Assembly (NCBI RefSeq): GCF_030247185.1
Contig: NC_080571.1
Coordinates: forward strand, 8,828,501 to 8,892,500
Direction of reading: 5' to 3'
DNA from: Malaya genurostris
Lineage: Eukaryota; Arthropoda; Insecta; Diptera; Culicidae
Length of the DNA: 64,000 nucleotides
Every line of letters starts with the position of its first letter. Positions within the stretch are counted from its first letter, which is position 1. A model generated the notes under the pieces. That model was given only the letters and a program-made list of their open reading frames with translations, was not told the origin of the DNA and searched no databases. Shown piece by piece: positions 22,395-35,516 of this stretch. The position numbers were made by a program, and so were the translations under genes.

Positions 22395-23730
22395 TACCCC
22401 CAAACCTCCGTTTACGTACACTTTTTTTACGTTGCCACTTTTTACGTAACTCTTTTTACGAACAAAGTCCCAAATAACGTAAACTTTTTCTACGAACCTA
22501 CTTCGTAAAAAAAAGGTTTTAGCATACAATGAAAATCATTTCCGGCTTAATCATATTTAATGGAAATTACTACAATATGGGTATTTTCGGAACGGGTTTG
22601 ATGAATAGATGTCGGAAAATGATGTTCAAAGTGGTTTTGAATCCAAGATAGCGACTTCCGGTTAGTTTATATTCCTTGAAAACACTTACAATATGAGTAA
22701 TTTCGCATCGGGTTCGATGAGTAGATGTCGGATAACAATGTTTGAGATATTTCTAAATTCCAAGATGGCGACTTCCGGTTCATTGATATTCCTTGAAAAT
22801 CGTATAACATGGGTATTTTCGGAACGGGTTTAATGAGTAATAGTCGGTAAACGATGTTTGAGGTGGTTCTGAATTCCAAGATTTGATAGACATCTGCTCC
22901 AGTTCTTTATATCCAGAATTTAACTCTATTTAGGGCACTTGTTCAGCAGCTTCAACGGTCTTGATAATCTGAAACAGATTTGACTGGTATTTAAGTCTTT
23001 TTCTACTAAATCATGGTATGATTTAGATTTGAACCAGATATTATGCTACTCCTTCAAAAATCTAAGCGCCTACTAATGAGAACCGATCCAAAAATATGCA
23101 CATTGTGATGGTATTCGAGCAATTCGAGTAATATCGAAAAAAAAATTCAAGGAATAGTCGGAAGCCGCCATTTTCAAGAAATATCAATGAACCGCATGTC
23201 GCCATCTTGGAATTCAAAACCACCTCAAACAACGTTTTCCAACATATATTCATCAAAGCCGTTCCAAAAAAAAACATATTGCAAGATTTTCAAGGAATAT
23301 CAATAAACCAGAAGTCGCCATCTTGAAATTCAGAACCACCTCAAACAACGTTTTCCGACTATTACTCAATAAACCCGTTCCGAAAATACCGATATTATAC
23401 GAATATAAACTAACCGGAAGTCGCCATCTTTGTAATTGTAATTTTGTAATTGTAATTTATCAGCCCACAACCTGGCAGACCGTGTCCGCCCATCTGCTTG
23501 AGTGAGGTTCACTTCAAGCTGGTTGTGAGCCTACTAAAGCCTGACCGTTGATATGCACTAGACCGTATAGCACACCGGCTTCCTCCACCAGCAGGCGCTG
23601 CTCTGAGTCCCACTGGTTTCAGATACATTAGGTTAGGGATAGTGGAGATAAATAGGGAAATATAGCATTTAGAAGTTTACTAACTACTACTAACTACTGT
23701 GTTTATGGCTGAAAATAAAGCGTACGGAAC

Positions 23731-23818
23731 AATAATAATAATTATAATAATAACAATAATAATAATAATGATAATAATAATAAAATGAATAATAATGATA
23801 ATAATAATATAGTGCACT
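23731..23818. repeat. Imperfect (AAT)n microsatellite
   Basis: A run of AAT/ATA trinucleotides with scattered C and G interruptions. Confidence 0.85.
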
Positions 23819-24248
23819 TACCCCTCTCTCCCCACCTTACCTCAACTTACCAAAAGTCGAGTTATCACCTTTTCGTCATTCTCCTGGGACGCCCCAGGGT
23901 TCTTCCTCCTAAAATATCCTTGCTCTTAGGCCTTCGATGACAGTTCCTTATTTCAACATTCTCGTTTCATTGCGCCCCCACCATGTAAAATAAAATAAGA
24001 TAAAATAAAGTCAGGTGTTAGTAAGTTTGTTGGATTATATGATGTAAGGTAAGGATGCGCATTCAACACTAGATTGTCCAGGGAAGCCACAGTATGTACA
24101 CAATGGCACGATTGCTTAAAATGTCTTCACACCGGCCCGAATCAGTTTCGCCGTCAATGCCATTTGTATAACATCAGTACTGATATCGAACCGGATCGGA
24201 AAGGTTTGAAACTTCCTTAACAGTTCATAAGATGTCAATCCACTATTA

Positions 24249-24469
24249 TTCCTGATCAGAGATGCCAGAACTGCAGATATGTCTGTAAATCTGCAAATTT
24301 TACAGACTTTTGAAATTGTCGCGTCCTATTTTTCCAAGTTCGTTTAGTTATACATCGTAGAGAAATTTCTGCAATATTTGCTAACAGCAGATTTGTTTTC
24401 GGATATACAGACTTTTGCAGCGCTGTCTGAAGATATTTGAAATTTTTATCTGGCATCTCTGTTCCTGAT
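24249..24469. mobile_element. hAT-type MITE, CAGAGATGCCAG ends, exact 8-bp target duplication
   Basis: The 205-base element (24257-24461) has 12-base perfect inverted ends CAGAGATGCCAG and is flanked by TTCCTGAT on both sides (24249-24256, 24462-24469). Size, ends and 8-bp duplication place it in the hAT superfamily. A longer relative with the same ends is at 45111-45485. Confidence 0.92.
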
Positions 24470-24528
24470 AATAATAAGTGCACTTTTTGAATTTAATTCA
24501 CCTGTTCAGGACGAATGTGATATATTAA

Positions 24529-24723
24529 TCACCCCCATTCTGCATCTCGATCGAATCAGACCCCGTCGAACGAATATAAAAACCTGCACTCTGTAATTCG
24601 ATCGAGTGATGCCTTTGTATGGAAAACTCGAACTCGATCGAGCTACAGAACGCAAAACGAAACAGCTACGCTACAGAACGATCGAAACAATCCGACTCGA
24701 ACGAAACACAGAGCCGGGGTGAA
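24529..24723. mobile_element. Probable MITE with TCACCCC ends and CGATCGA motifs
   Basis: The ends TCACCCC and GGGGTGA are inverted, and similarity continues imperfectly for about 30 bases inward (TCTG..TCG..CGA). The interior holds several copies of CGATCGA(G). No clear target duplication is seen, so this is a candidate. Confidence 0.55.
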
Positions 24724-25607
24724 TAAGCATCCCAATTGCATCATAAATGCCTGAAACCACCCAATGGCCCATTGTCAATTTCAAGCAGTATCAGTCATGT
24801 CAACTCCGTGATCAATCCAGATGACACATTAGATTCATTTTACAGTTTTAAGCGAACGGTCGATCTCGGTATGGTGCGATTGGGTCAATACAAGTGTAAG
24901 TTGACTCCCACTCTCATCCGCCAAGCAGGGTACGCGCCCTGTAGTTCATCATCCTAAGCTCAGGGCAATAGGATAGTTACTATTAATAATATAAAATTTA
25001 TTATTTTTTTTAATAAAAGTTTACATGTTGCACACTTCCCACGTTGAGAATATTAGCAAGAGTCACAAAGTGGGTTGATAATCGAGACATCTATAGTAAG
25101 ATGTTAGTTCCTTATCTCCTTATCAACAGTTGCACTCTGTCCCACCGCTTGCTAATACTCCGCACCTCCTCATTCTGCTAAAAACAGGAGTCACCAGTCA
25201 TCATTTGACACCGAGTAGGCATGAGGTCGGGGCTTGTGACGACCAGAGCTAAGTCAATCAAACTGCCGATACAAACAGTAAGATATGATATTTGTCGCTC
25301 CTTCCAGGATGTCGTGCACCTTTGACCCCCAACTAACCGGAAGTCGCCATCTTGGATTCAAAACCACTTTAAACATCATTTTCCGACATCTACTCATCAA
25401 ACCCCTTCCAAAAATACTCATATTGTGAGGGGTTTAAAGGAATATCAATAAACCGGAAGTCGCCATCTTGGAAATTGATACTCCAATAATACATATACAT
25501 AAGGAAAACTTTTTTTACATTGAAAATTCCAAATAACGTAAACTTTTTTTACGTCATAATTCGATTTACGTAGTCCCGATTATTACGTAAATGGAGGTTT
25601 GGGTGTA

Positions 25608-28047
25608 TCCAAGTTCCTCTACTTCTGCTTCTATTTTAGGTTTTAGTTGCCCACGATAACCGTTGCTTCCACCAGTTTTGAAGTTCGCGTAGTAAGCAGA
25701 TTTTTGTATGCAAATGTATCTTCAACAGCTGAAAATCATCGTTAGTTATACCTAGTTCATGAACTAACAGTATTTGGTGAAGGAAAAAATTGTTAATCGT
25801 ACCCTGATTTCAAAAATGCTCATGATGAAAAGAGGCTCCAGTTTGCAAAACGATAGAATTGTTTACTCAAATGGATTAAATTCGTCGGTTGTCCTTGTCT
25901 ATACTGCACTGCTGTCTATCCGGAATCCGGAAATGATTAGATTGGTAGTTGTGTTTCGATACAATTATACTGAACTAGATTTGTAGAAAACTAAATATAC
26001 TAATAAAACCCATTTAATATGATTACAATGTTTTAAGACACAACTTCCTTACTTTTCGAATATGTCTCGTTCATGGCAATTGCATTTGTACCTACAGCCA
26101 TAAATTGATTCTTTCAAGTACGCATTGGAGTAAGTTTTTAAGCTTTTTCTCGAAATTTTGACTTGATTATAAAAAAAAATAACACAGACGAATTTTATTC
26201 AAAGCACTGCTCATCTGTTCATCGTTTTCTATCAGTTTCACCCATTTTTCGAGCAATGTCTTAATCTCTTTTCTTAAAATTTTTATGGTTTCAGATCAAT
26301 CGACGAATTATTGCCATTTTTCAATTCTTCGTATAGTGAATGTTGTCCAGCAAAGCCGTCGGACCAGATCTAAATCCAAAAGTGCTAGATTTAGGCTGGA
26401 TGACGGGAGAGGTAGAATCTCCTATTTCAGTGTTTGGAGGTAAATTTTAATAACGGTCGCACATTGGCTTGGAGTAAAATAAATGTTGTTTTTGGTCGCT
26501 TCTAGTGTAAGGCTTGGCTCAACCACATTAGATACCGATGGCAACACTAGTGTCAGGTGATTCTCTCGGAGCGTTAAAGCAAGTTAATACTTCTGATTTC
26601 TTCAAATGCATGCCATCAACTATTAACTGTGGTTACGTAACAATACGATGTAAAAATCACTTTCATTTATGAATTCTCAAGTGAAATTTCTTTTAATTGT
26701 GAAAAGAAATTTCGCTTTTTTCTCCTTTCTTATTACCGTTTATAAGAGTTCATATGGCTACTGCAAGTATTTTCGTGGGCCTATTCAAATGGTCATCAAA
26801 TCTACCAAGGCCTTCGAATAGGAATAGTTTTGAGATCAGTTTTCAAAATTCTTCCTATTCTTTGCCACGTCACTTTCAATAATGATTTGAAATTTTAAAC
26901 ACTCATCACCCCATAACTCCGAGTCCGAAACAAATTAATATCGATCTGTACTGATTTTTGTCAAATTCGCACACACAGATATTATGCGATTTTGACTTTC
27001 TGATTTCTCTCTGGACATATAATTCCATTAACACTCTTTCTTGTCAAAATGGTGAAAACCCCATATCTCACGGGAATGAAGTTGGGCAGTCATCTTATAG
27101 TGTAAGTAACAGGAAAACAGGCTCTGCGCACCCTACGGCTTCGATGTCTTGCTATCGACTGACGTATCACTGAAATGGTGGAAACACGGGTAGATGTAAA
27201 TAACAAACAAATATCAAAATAATAACAAATTTTACCATCATATCTTGCCTTCATGTTTCTGTACTGCCATAGCGATACTTGATATTTTCTTGATATTTCA
27301 TCGAAGGAATCAAGAAATCTATTTAGCAACAAAATTATCTGTTTAGCAACAAAATTTGTTATTACATCTTATTTCGTTATTGATGAGTCCAAGTTCATTA
27401 AATTCAATTGATGCAGTAGTTCTATCTTCAAATAAAATACTATTAAATAAACTGCATCAGAACCAATAAGAGAAATTCTGATGATATTATTCTATTCGGA
27501 ATACTAGAATATCAAATAACTGCAACACTCGACTCCTATAAATATTTTGCTCTTGCTTTGATAATAAAGTAACAGAATTTTATATTTTGTTCCTATTTTT
27601 TCAAAAAAACTTTATTATGATTTTGATATTTTACCTCTTATTTCTAACTAAATTATGGTAATTTCTACCATTGAGATGTTTGGTTTGAATAATAAAATTA
27701 GTTATTATTGGTTTGCAAACTACTTCTAACCGGGAAACCATTTCGTCAGTGCAGTGCTTCCATAGTTATTGACAGCTCTAATAATGCGAGGAAAAAGATA
27801 CTGATATTATCAAGTCACGCATGCACCCCACAAAAAAATACCATTTCTAAGCTTTCCAAACCAGAATTCACATATTTTCACCGATGTTGAATGTTTCCAA
27901 AGGCTTTACACACCATCCGAAAACTTTCAGCTAATCTTTCCTAAATGAAAACAAAAATGGAAAGCTACCCGTATTTTTGAGGGAACACAATTAGAAACCT
28001 TGAAATTTCATTACTCGCCTAAAATTGTCAAAACGAAGAAAAGGAAC
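25608..28047. other. A/T-rich intergenic DNA, no gene seen
   Basis: Several short frames have no resemblance to known families. Around 27320-27360 'ttagcaacaaaatt' is repeated twice. Confidence 0.5.
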
Positions 28048-28316
28048 CTTATCACTACACGATGAAAACCAAGTGAAGTGAATGTAGGTTTTTATCATGA
28101 GAGTCGCTTCAGCGGAAAATGTAATTACTTCGATGAGCTTGTTGTTATTATGAACATCAAATCACCAAAATTTTGTTGGAAAAAATGATTTTTTTTCACT
28201 ACAGTAATTGCTTCACTGAGCGTGATACTCTGGTAATAGGTAAAATCAAGTGAAGTTCACATGATATGTGAGTGAAGTGAAAGTGGAAGTGGAAGTGAGA
28301 ACGGTAATAAGGGCCA
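28048..28316. mobile_element. GGCCCTTATT-family MITE, copy with degraded left end
   Basis: It aligns with 3947-4269 through 'cactacacgatgaaaaccaa', 'aattacttcgatgagcttg' and 'gcgtgatactctggtaatag', and ends with the intact inverted repeat CGGTAATAAGGGCC. The left terminal repeat is reduced to ACCTTAT. Confidence 0.82.
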
Positions 28317-30726
28317 CTGTTTGGACCTAAAGCTGAATACATAACAGCTGACACATTTCTATGCTTACATCATCTAGTTTAAATCTTTCAAAACTTCCTT
28401 GTATACCAGCTCATCTAAAACTCAAAATCAATGTTTACAAATCAAAATTCAAATTAAAAGACTCAACCTTATCAAATGTTCGCGATTTGAATAACCAAAA
28501 TATTTTGCTATCATTTCAATCGAAAACACCCATCATCCATCAGTCAGATTGACAGATTGAACGGAAACACATGTTTAACCTCCAATTTTGCCAGCAGCGG
28601 GGTTTGGCAAATGGTGGATCATCAACCATTCGGGAAATTGACTTAACAACACCCTCATCGTCCAACCGGTTCAAATTACAACGCCAAACACCACCACCAC
28701 CACCAGCGCTGCACCAGCAATCCTTCCTATGCAGGACCGTTATTAGAATGCACTCAAATTGCATTCAGTCCGTGCTTATTCATCCAATTAAGTCCTAATA
28801 CGAGGGTGTTGAATTGCTTTCACAGCCACCGTTGCGACGTTCGACGACCGCACCGAGAAAGGGGTTCATTGCAGCATTGTGCTGCATCCCTGCATTTATA
28901 GATACAGGACAGATAGGCCGACTGACGGACCGTAGCAATGCGTCGGGCAAAGGATGCATCGAATCTGGTGCCGACAAATGACCAACAGCTTTTGCCACTT
29001 ACAACGCGTACTAAATGCGGAATTCGCAGGGTTTCAAATAAGAAGGGTTAGTGCGGTAACATGCAGTTTTCCCCGATTTTCGCAGCTTGTTCTACATAAC
29101 TGCGGTCCAGTCAAGCCCAGTCCTGTCTATCGAAGGCTCCGGAGAAGGGTAGATCATAATCATAATCGGTTGATTTCATTTCACTTTCGACTAGAGCAAA
29201 GGAATGGGCTTGCGTATATGAGGATGGTCTGTAACTGAAACCGGTCCGCATCTCGTAACTGAACCGGACACTGAACTGATGGCTATCGATTTGCGGAAAC
29301 CCCTTTTCATAATTCAATTGAACATCGTTCGAAAGCCGGCAAAGTTGTTGAACATGGCACTAAATGACAGTGAACAAAAGATTCCAAATGGATATTGGTC
29401 GGTCTTTCATGCGGGTTGCCACAGTAGAGAAGACGCACCACCATCATCGGGAAAAAGGGTTCGGCTCCATATTGATGAGGGACAACGATAAAGTGTCATG
29501 AATCTGTGCATGCTTTGTCACTGCTGGGGGAAAACTGGACTGCTTTGTACGACCAAATTTAATCAAGTGGGTGATTTTCTGTAATGACCACTTTGTAAAC
29601 AATCCAAAATTGGGCGATTGATTGAATGTGATTGCAATCGAGGGTGACGCACCGATTGTTGTTTGGAAACAAATGAATATGTCATTCGCTTGAGTTAGTT
29701 CACTGTGGAATGATGAAGCCTAGCTACACTCAAATATTTATCACTGACTTAAGATCAAGGTTGTTTGGCCCCATATTAAAACCACACCCAAACTTTTTTG
29801 GATTATTAGTTTTATTAGTCTCAAATTTGAGCATCATAGTCAAATGCTACATATAGTGAATGACAACGGGATACTTGTGGAACAAAAAGCTTCAAATACA
29901 TATTACTACTGCTTACCAATGCAAAGAAAATTAATAGTTTAGAATAAATGTATGATCGTTCTCCAAACAATTTAGAAAAATATGACAACAAACCAGAAAC
30001 ATGTAGAGCTCCGCAACCATTTATTCATTTTAAGAGGAATCCAAACATTTCGACATGGAATTTAGATAAAATCATGCAAAATATCGTCCAGAGGAACTAA
30101 GTTCGATGTGGCACCCGAAATCTTTAAACGAAGCGACTAACGAAATATCAACCGGTACTGCATAATTGATGATAAGTCCCACATCAAAGCAGATTTGCAG
30201 TTATCGGGATAGAAATAGGTCAGATAGTGATGGATGATTGTTTCAAACAGAAACAAGTGTCAAAACACGCTTAAAATCCTTGATTGCTGATTTCACAACT
30301 AATAAGGACAGAGTGGCGAGACTGAAATTAGAACCCCACGAATCAATCAGTACGCAGATTATGTATTTGTACTGTTTTAGTAGAGGTTTCACCCTTGTAA
30401 CCATTTTAGAATTGTAAGATTATGGTGAGATTTTTTCCGTAAAAGTGCAGCATTTCAAATGAATTTATTAGATGTAATCGCATTATTTGAATTAGATGAA
30501 GTGTAACTATACTTCATTGGGGTTCATATAGCTCGTGTAAAAACAGAAAGAAAAGGCGGGTTGTTAATGTCCGTGACATAACTGGTGGACGTGAATACGA
30601 CTAAAACTGACATGCTCCTTTTACACCTTCGAATATCAATCATCGTTCGTATTAGTTGATTTATTGTGTGGATTTTGCAAATTTTTCTTCTTCGCTTCCA
30701 GATCTGTTACGGTATATCTATACTAA
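28317..30726. other. Gene-free stretch; transposon-poor island at about 28550-29700
   Basis: The sequence between about 28550 and 29700 is unique and less A/T-rich than its surroundings. Overlapping opposite-strand frames at 28540-29490 have no recognisable domains. The rest is A/T-rich and featureless. Confidence 0.4.
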
Positions 30727-33590
30727 AAACCTCTTTTTAATCCACCTAGTGGTCTAATGATGCCTTTCTCATATTACTTATATTTTCAAAAATATCACTA
30801 GAAGATTCTGAGAAATTTTTAATAATCTTGAATAAAATGAGAAACTTTCTTTGGGTATAAGCTAACATAACCTTTTCAATTTGTGAACAGTTATGTCAAG
30901 TTAATAAGAATTTTTCTTTATTTTGCATCGTCGCACTAAATGATTGAACACACTTTACCCTATAGTTCTGGAACCGGAAATCGGATTCAGATGAAATTAA
31001 ACAGCAACCTATGAGACAATAGGAACTTTTATTCGAGCCTGTTTGTGGTCTTGTTTCGTTTCAAACTTTTTGACCACTGAAAAAATTTAAATTTTAATTC
31101 GGCAACCCAGCACTCTATACGAAATTGAACAAAGCACGCTGCGAACGGAGCAAAGCCGCACGTACCGTCACGTACTAGTTTTGCATCGTCATTTTGAATA
31201 ACGATTTTAATGGATTGACACTCATCGCCTTATAATTTCGGAATCGGGAGTCGTTGAAATTGCTTAGTATATTAAAAGACAATGAGAGCTTTTATTTGAA
31301 TCATGATTCGTGAAAATCGGCTTAACCCTTGCTGAAAAATCGAAGTTCTGTTTTTGAAGATTTTCTTCACTATTATTGGTGCTTCGGAAGCGAAAACCGA
31401 GAACTAGTAGTCCCAAAGCAGTTTTATATATTCACTAACTAACAAGATCTACCAACTAGATGAATTTAGCAGTAAGTTTTATAAAAATATGTACCTCGTT
31501 TCGCCATCACTTGTGAAAAAATACTCATGAAATTGAAAATTTACACTGATCGCACTATAATACCGGAACCGAAAGTCGGGTCTGGATGAACGATTCGGGA
31601 ATTTTTTAAATAATTTTAAGACCTTTTTTTGTTTCTTATTTGTGAAAATCGGTTGAAAAATTTCCGAGAAAATTGAGTGCGCTTTTTAATGTGGAACACA
31701 TTTTTGTTTTCTATATAGCGGTGCAAACTAGAAACTCAAGAAAAATACACGTAGAAATGTGGTCAGGTTTTTTTTTTTTATTCAATAATATAATATATTT
31801 TTAGGCACACTGCTTACGCTCTAAGATGCCAAGGGTATTTTCTAATCCTAATTAACGACTAACTTAAAACTAGAATAATATCATTAGATTATGTCGTCTT
31901 TGATTTTCTAGAATCCATTGTATGTGGCATGGGTCTTCCAGATGGCGCTATCTAAGGCCGTTTCCTTTCGGTTCGTGTGGGTCCGCGGGGTGGTCAGGTT
32001 TTGAACAATTACAGCTCAGTCAATTTTGTATCAATTATTAATATTATGTCACCATTTGATTGGAAATATTTCTACGTATTGATTTGAATGTTCATAGCCA
32101 TGTATTTTTAATTTATATCATTGAAATGTTGATTAATAGCTAGCAGTGTCCTATTTTGGCTGCAAAAAATCTCCGGCATACCGGATTTCCCTGCCATAGT
32201 CGACGGTTTTGAAGGAGTAAGCGATATATCAAAAGGGAAGCAGCGCTCTGATTGGTCAATCGAAGCAAAAGCAAAGCTGTTCGAAGCACGCGAATTTACA
32301 AATAGAAGCGAAATTATAGCTAACGTTTCAGTCTTATGTGTAGCTTGCTAGAGGTAGGTTGTTGCTACACAGCAAGACAAAAAGTGCCATAAACGATTTG
32401 AAGCTTTTATTGGTATGCTCTGATCTTGTGTCATGCAAGATTGGATGAAATCCCATATTATGTCGTTTCGCCTGAGAAATTGACAACTACCCTAGGGTAA
32501 ATTTTGAGTGCATAAGACTAATCTCTAATTTATATAAGATGACATCGATTGATAATGAGAAATATTTTATCGCTTCAACCGAAATCGCAAAATGGTAGTA
32601 ATGGTAGTAAATAGCTATAAAAATAACTGCTTGCATACAAAACTTGAACACAAGCTTGGTGAAGAGAAGCTTAAATATCGATATCCGTATCGCAAGCATG
32701 TACAAACATTTAATTGTATACATTTGGGCTATTGATGTAATTTCGTCGGCTACGAAACAAATACATACGATAAATAGAGTCTATATTCTGGGTTCGCGTG
32801 TTCGGTGTTGATTCCTAATAAGGAACAATCTAAGCAGACTCTTGTGCATTTGCGAATTCAAAAGTGTGACGATTAATTGAAAATGTCAATCATTGGAAAT
32901 TTTGGTTGCCTTGTTCCACATCAACGGCTCGAACAACCCCATGGGGCTGATCCTTGTAGTTTTTTAATAATTTTGCACATATTTCCTTGTAATTCCGGAA
33001 CTGGAAATCGGATCCAAATGAAATTCAAGAAAATTGTATGAGGCCATAAGACCTCGCAATTGAATCTAAGTTTGTGAAAATCGGCTCAGCTATCTCTTAG
33101 AAACGTGTGTGACTATTTTTTTTTTCCTTTTTTGGAGCATATCACCCTGTAAATCCGGAACCGAAAGTCGGATCCAAATGAATCTCAGGAACTTTGTATG
33201 GAACGTTAAGACCTTTTATTTTAATCTAAGTTTGTGAGACTCGGTTCAGCCATCTCTGAGAAAATTGAGTGACACACACACACACATTTTGTGATCTCGT
33301 CGAACTGAATCGAATGGTATATAACACTCGGGCCTCTACATGAGAAAGGCAAAAAATGCGGAAAGAAAAAACGCGGTTTGTCGGTTACGTTGATTATACC
33401 ATTGATATTTCCAGAACTGGAAATGCCAGTCAATTGATCTTGGAATTTAATTCACAGCCCAATAGTATTTTTAAACGATGTTAAGTTTGTAGGATTCGGT
33501 TCAGTTGTTTCCGGGAAAATAAAGCGGAAAAAACAAACGTTTTGTCGGTTACGTCACTTATACCATTATATCTCACTAGAAAAGGCAAAA
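30727..33590. repeat. Composite of the 'CCACCTAGTGG' and 'CGGTTCAGCCATCT' dispersed repeats
   Basis: It starts with the conserved end 'taatccacctagtgg..taatgatgcctttctcat' (30735-30772). Modules follow with 'ccggaaccgaaagtcggatc', 'gaccttttatttt' and 'gtgaaaatcggttcagc' (about 30950, 31200, 31550, 32980, 33130). An inverse 'atgagaaaggca' lies at 33341-33352. That pairs with 'tgcctttctcat' at 30761, so the two may be the ends of one long element. A retroposed tail (31772-31989) interrupts it, and 32050-32950 holds no recognisable feature. Confidence 0.6.
31759..32002 (-). mobile_element. 5'-truncated retroposed tail with 13-bp target duplication
   Basis: The 218-base insert (31772-31989) is flanked by GTGGTCAGGTTTT at 31759-31771 and 31990-32002. 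The left end is a T-run, so it inserted on the minus strand with a poly(A) tail preceded by 'attgaataaa'. The sequence differs from the insert at 20064, so a different parent LINE is likely. Confidence 0.85.
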
Positions 33591-34455
33591 CAAACATCTT
33601 CTTCCATACAATTGAATAAGGCGAAACAAACGAGAGCAAAAAATAACGGGGTTGTGTACGGACACGACCGATCACGATAACATTGAAAATGCAGTCTTCA
33701 AATTTATTCAAAAATTCAATTCAATTTTCAAAATACACAAATTCGTTTGTCATTAAGGATTCCTCAATAAAAGTTAGAAATTAATGTGACAGTCATCTCA
33801 AAAACTTACTTGTCAAACTTAAAAAAATTAGTGATTCGAAAGACTATCAACAAATCAAAAGTCGCCATCTTGAATTTGAATAATTCTACAACTTTAAATT
33901 ATTGATATCTACTCGCCAGCGTAATTTTTCAGAAGTATGAAAGAAGAATTTCGGTTTTATTCGTATTCAAGTGTACCAGTTTCCTCTCTGACAATATCCT
34001 TTTATCTTTTTCGTAGATGTACTTAGTGGAGGGAAACTTCACACACAGTTTTTTGAGAATATTTTCATACGGACTTAATCCGATGTTTACAAATGTTTGC
34101 CATCATTTATTTATCTGCACCAGAACCTAAATCCTGGACCAGGATTCAGGAACTGAAAATAAATTCAAAAGCTAAAAATAATCCAGTTGTGGACTGTAGG
34201 TTCGGCATGCAAATCAAGATTTCAGTTCATGAATTCAGGTTTGACATTTTTGAACTGAACTCATTTCCAGAATCTAGGTTTCGAATTTCACGATTAAGTT
34301 CTACCCACTCTTCCACATGACGAGTTTTGGAAAGGCGTAAAGTAAAACGTGTTCATGTCAAAACAAAATATAAACAGAAGAAACTGCTGAATACGGTGGG
34401 TGCGTTAGAATTTTCCAATTAAACTTTTCTCTCCTGTTCAACACTAGTTTAAAAG
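33591..34455. other. A/T-rich DNA with fragments of known repeats
   Basis: At 33850-33880 there is 'aaaagtcgccatcttgaa', a fragment of the foldback module of 22397-25605. Nothing coding is supported. Confidence 0.45.
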
Positions 34456-34772
34456 GGGAGCGGGTCATTTCGCCGAAAGTTGTTTCGCTGAATAGGTCAT
34501 TTCGTCGAAAGCGGGTCATTTCGCCGAAAGGGTCATGTCTTCTGTATAACTAATGTGGCGCAGCCACATAACCGAAGCCAATCATGAATCAATCTTCAAT
34601 CAAGAAGTACAATTGTAGGTCAACAAAACGAGCGTTCATGCTATCATCTTTCATTTGTTTTTATTTTAAATCCAATTACGATTTTAGGACGATTTCAGGA
34701 TTCGGCGAAATGACCCCTTCAGCGAAACGGCTTTCGGAGAAATGGCTTTCGGCGAAATGACTGTTCTAAAAG
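34450..34772. mobile_element. Inverted-repeat element built from TTTCGGCGAAATG motifs
   Basis: Three copies of GGTCATTTCG(C/T)CGAAAG-like motifs at 34462-34530 face inverse copies (CGGCGAAATGAC, TTTCGGAGAAATGG) at 34692-34762. TAAAAG lies on both sides (34450-34455, 34767-34772), a possible 6-bp target duplication. No coding capacity. Confidence 0.68.
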
Positions 34773-35516
34773 ATTAGGCACTAGAGAATATCAAATTATT
34801 TTTTTTTTTCATTCAAAACAGACGAGAATGAATAAATGTTTCTTCCTACCATGCTCACATATTACGGAAACGATTGACATGATCAATAACATGTTGCCAT
34901 GATAAGGGTAGTTTCATGATGCCTCTCTCATAGAATTCTTGGCTCTATTTGACAAAAAGTTCCGGAAATTGATTCTCAGAAGTCTTCATCGAAACCAAAT
35001 TCTGTTCGCTAAAAGAAAATTACAATGCCAGAAACGGATGGTAATCGTTGGGTGCCATATCAGAAATATATGGTGCATGTTTTAAAACTTTACACCCAAT
35101 ATGTCAACCAAGTTTCGAATGACGTGATGGAACACGACATCTCTTCTGATTTTGGACGATTCAAGACGCTAGCTTGAAAACAAGAAAGAGTGTTTATTAG
35201 TAATCACCTGCATAACAATATTATTTTCAAAACAAAGGTTAAATCTTTAATACTCTCAGTTACGCGTATCACATCCTTAAACCGGATTTAATGTACATAT
35301 TTTCTTCGTTACGACCGTATGGTTCGTCCAATATATATCGGATTATTAATATCAAAGCGAAAAAATCATAATCTTCTCAATAAAGCGACCTGAAGAATAC
35401 AAGCCTGGTCTATTCTGTGTCGAACATTTTTCTTCCCGTCCTTCCCAGTTCGACAGCCAAACATATGGCATCTGTCACAAAGCAAAGACACATTCCAAAC
35501 ACTCAGTCACTTTCAG
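34773..35516. other. Intergenic DNA, no gene seen
   Basis: No feature can be supported until the unique island beginning near 35400. Confidence 0.45.

Larger units (their letters stand above)
23408..25353 (-). mobile_element. LINE fragment inserted in the foldback, 23-bp target duplication
   Basis: The 23-base sequence starting AACTAACCGGAAGTCGCC lies at 23408-23430 and again at 25331-25353, and the host foldback module is continuous if 23431-25330 is removed. On the minus strand the insert ends in an A-rich tail of 'attacaa' repeats, as LINEs of several clades do. I recognise no protein in it. It contains an AAT-type microsatellite, an hAT MITE and another inverted-repeat element, so the retroposed part is shorter than 1.9 kb. 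Confidence 0.78.
22395..25607. mobile_element. Large TA-flanked foldback element
   Basis: The ends CCCCCAAACCTCCGTTTACG (22397) and its near-inverse ending at 25605 are flanked by TA on both sides (22395-22396, 25606-25607). Inside the left end are three diverged modules of about 110 bases carrying 'ccaagatggcgacttccggt' (22550-22880). Inverted versions ('ccggaagtcgccatcttgg') lie at 23140-23430 and 25331-25475. Removing the insertion at 23431-25330 leaves a foldback of about 1.3 kb with a central loop. No transposase is encoded; Tc1/mariner-type mobilisation is inferred from TA. Confidence 0.8.
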
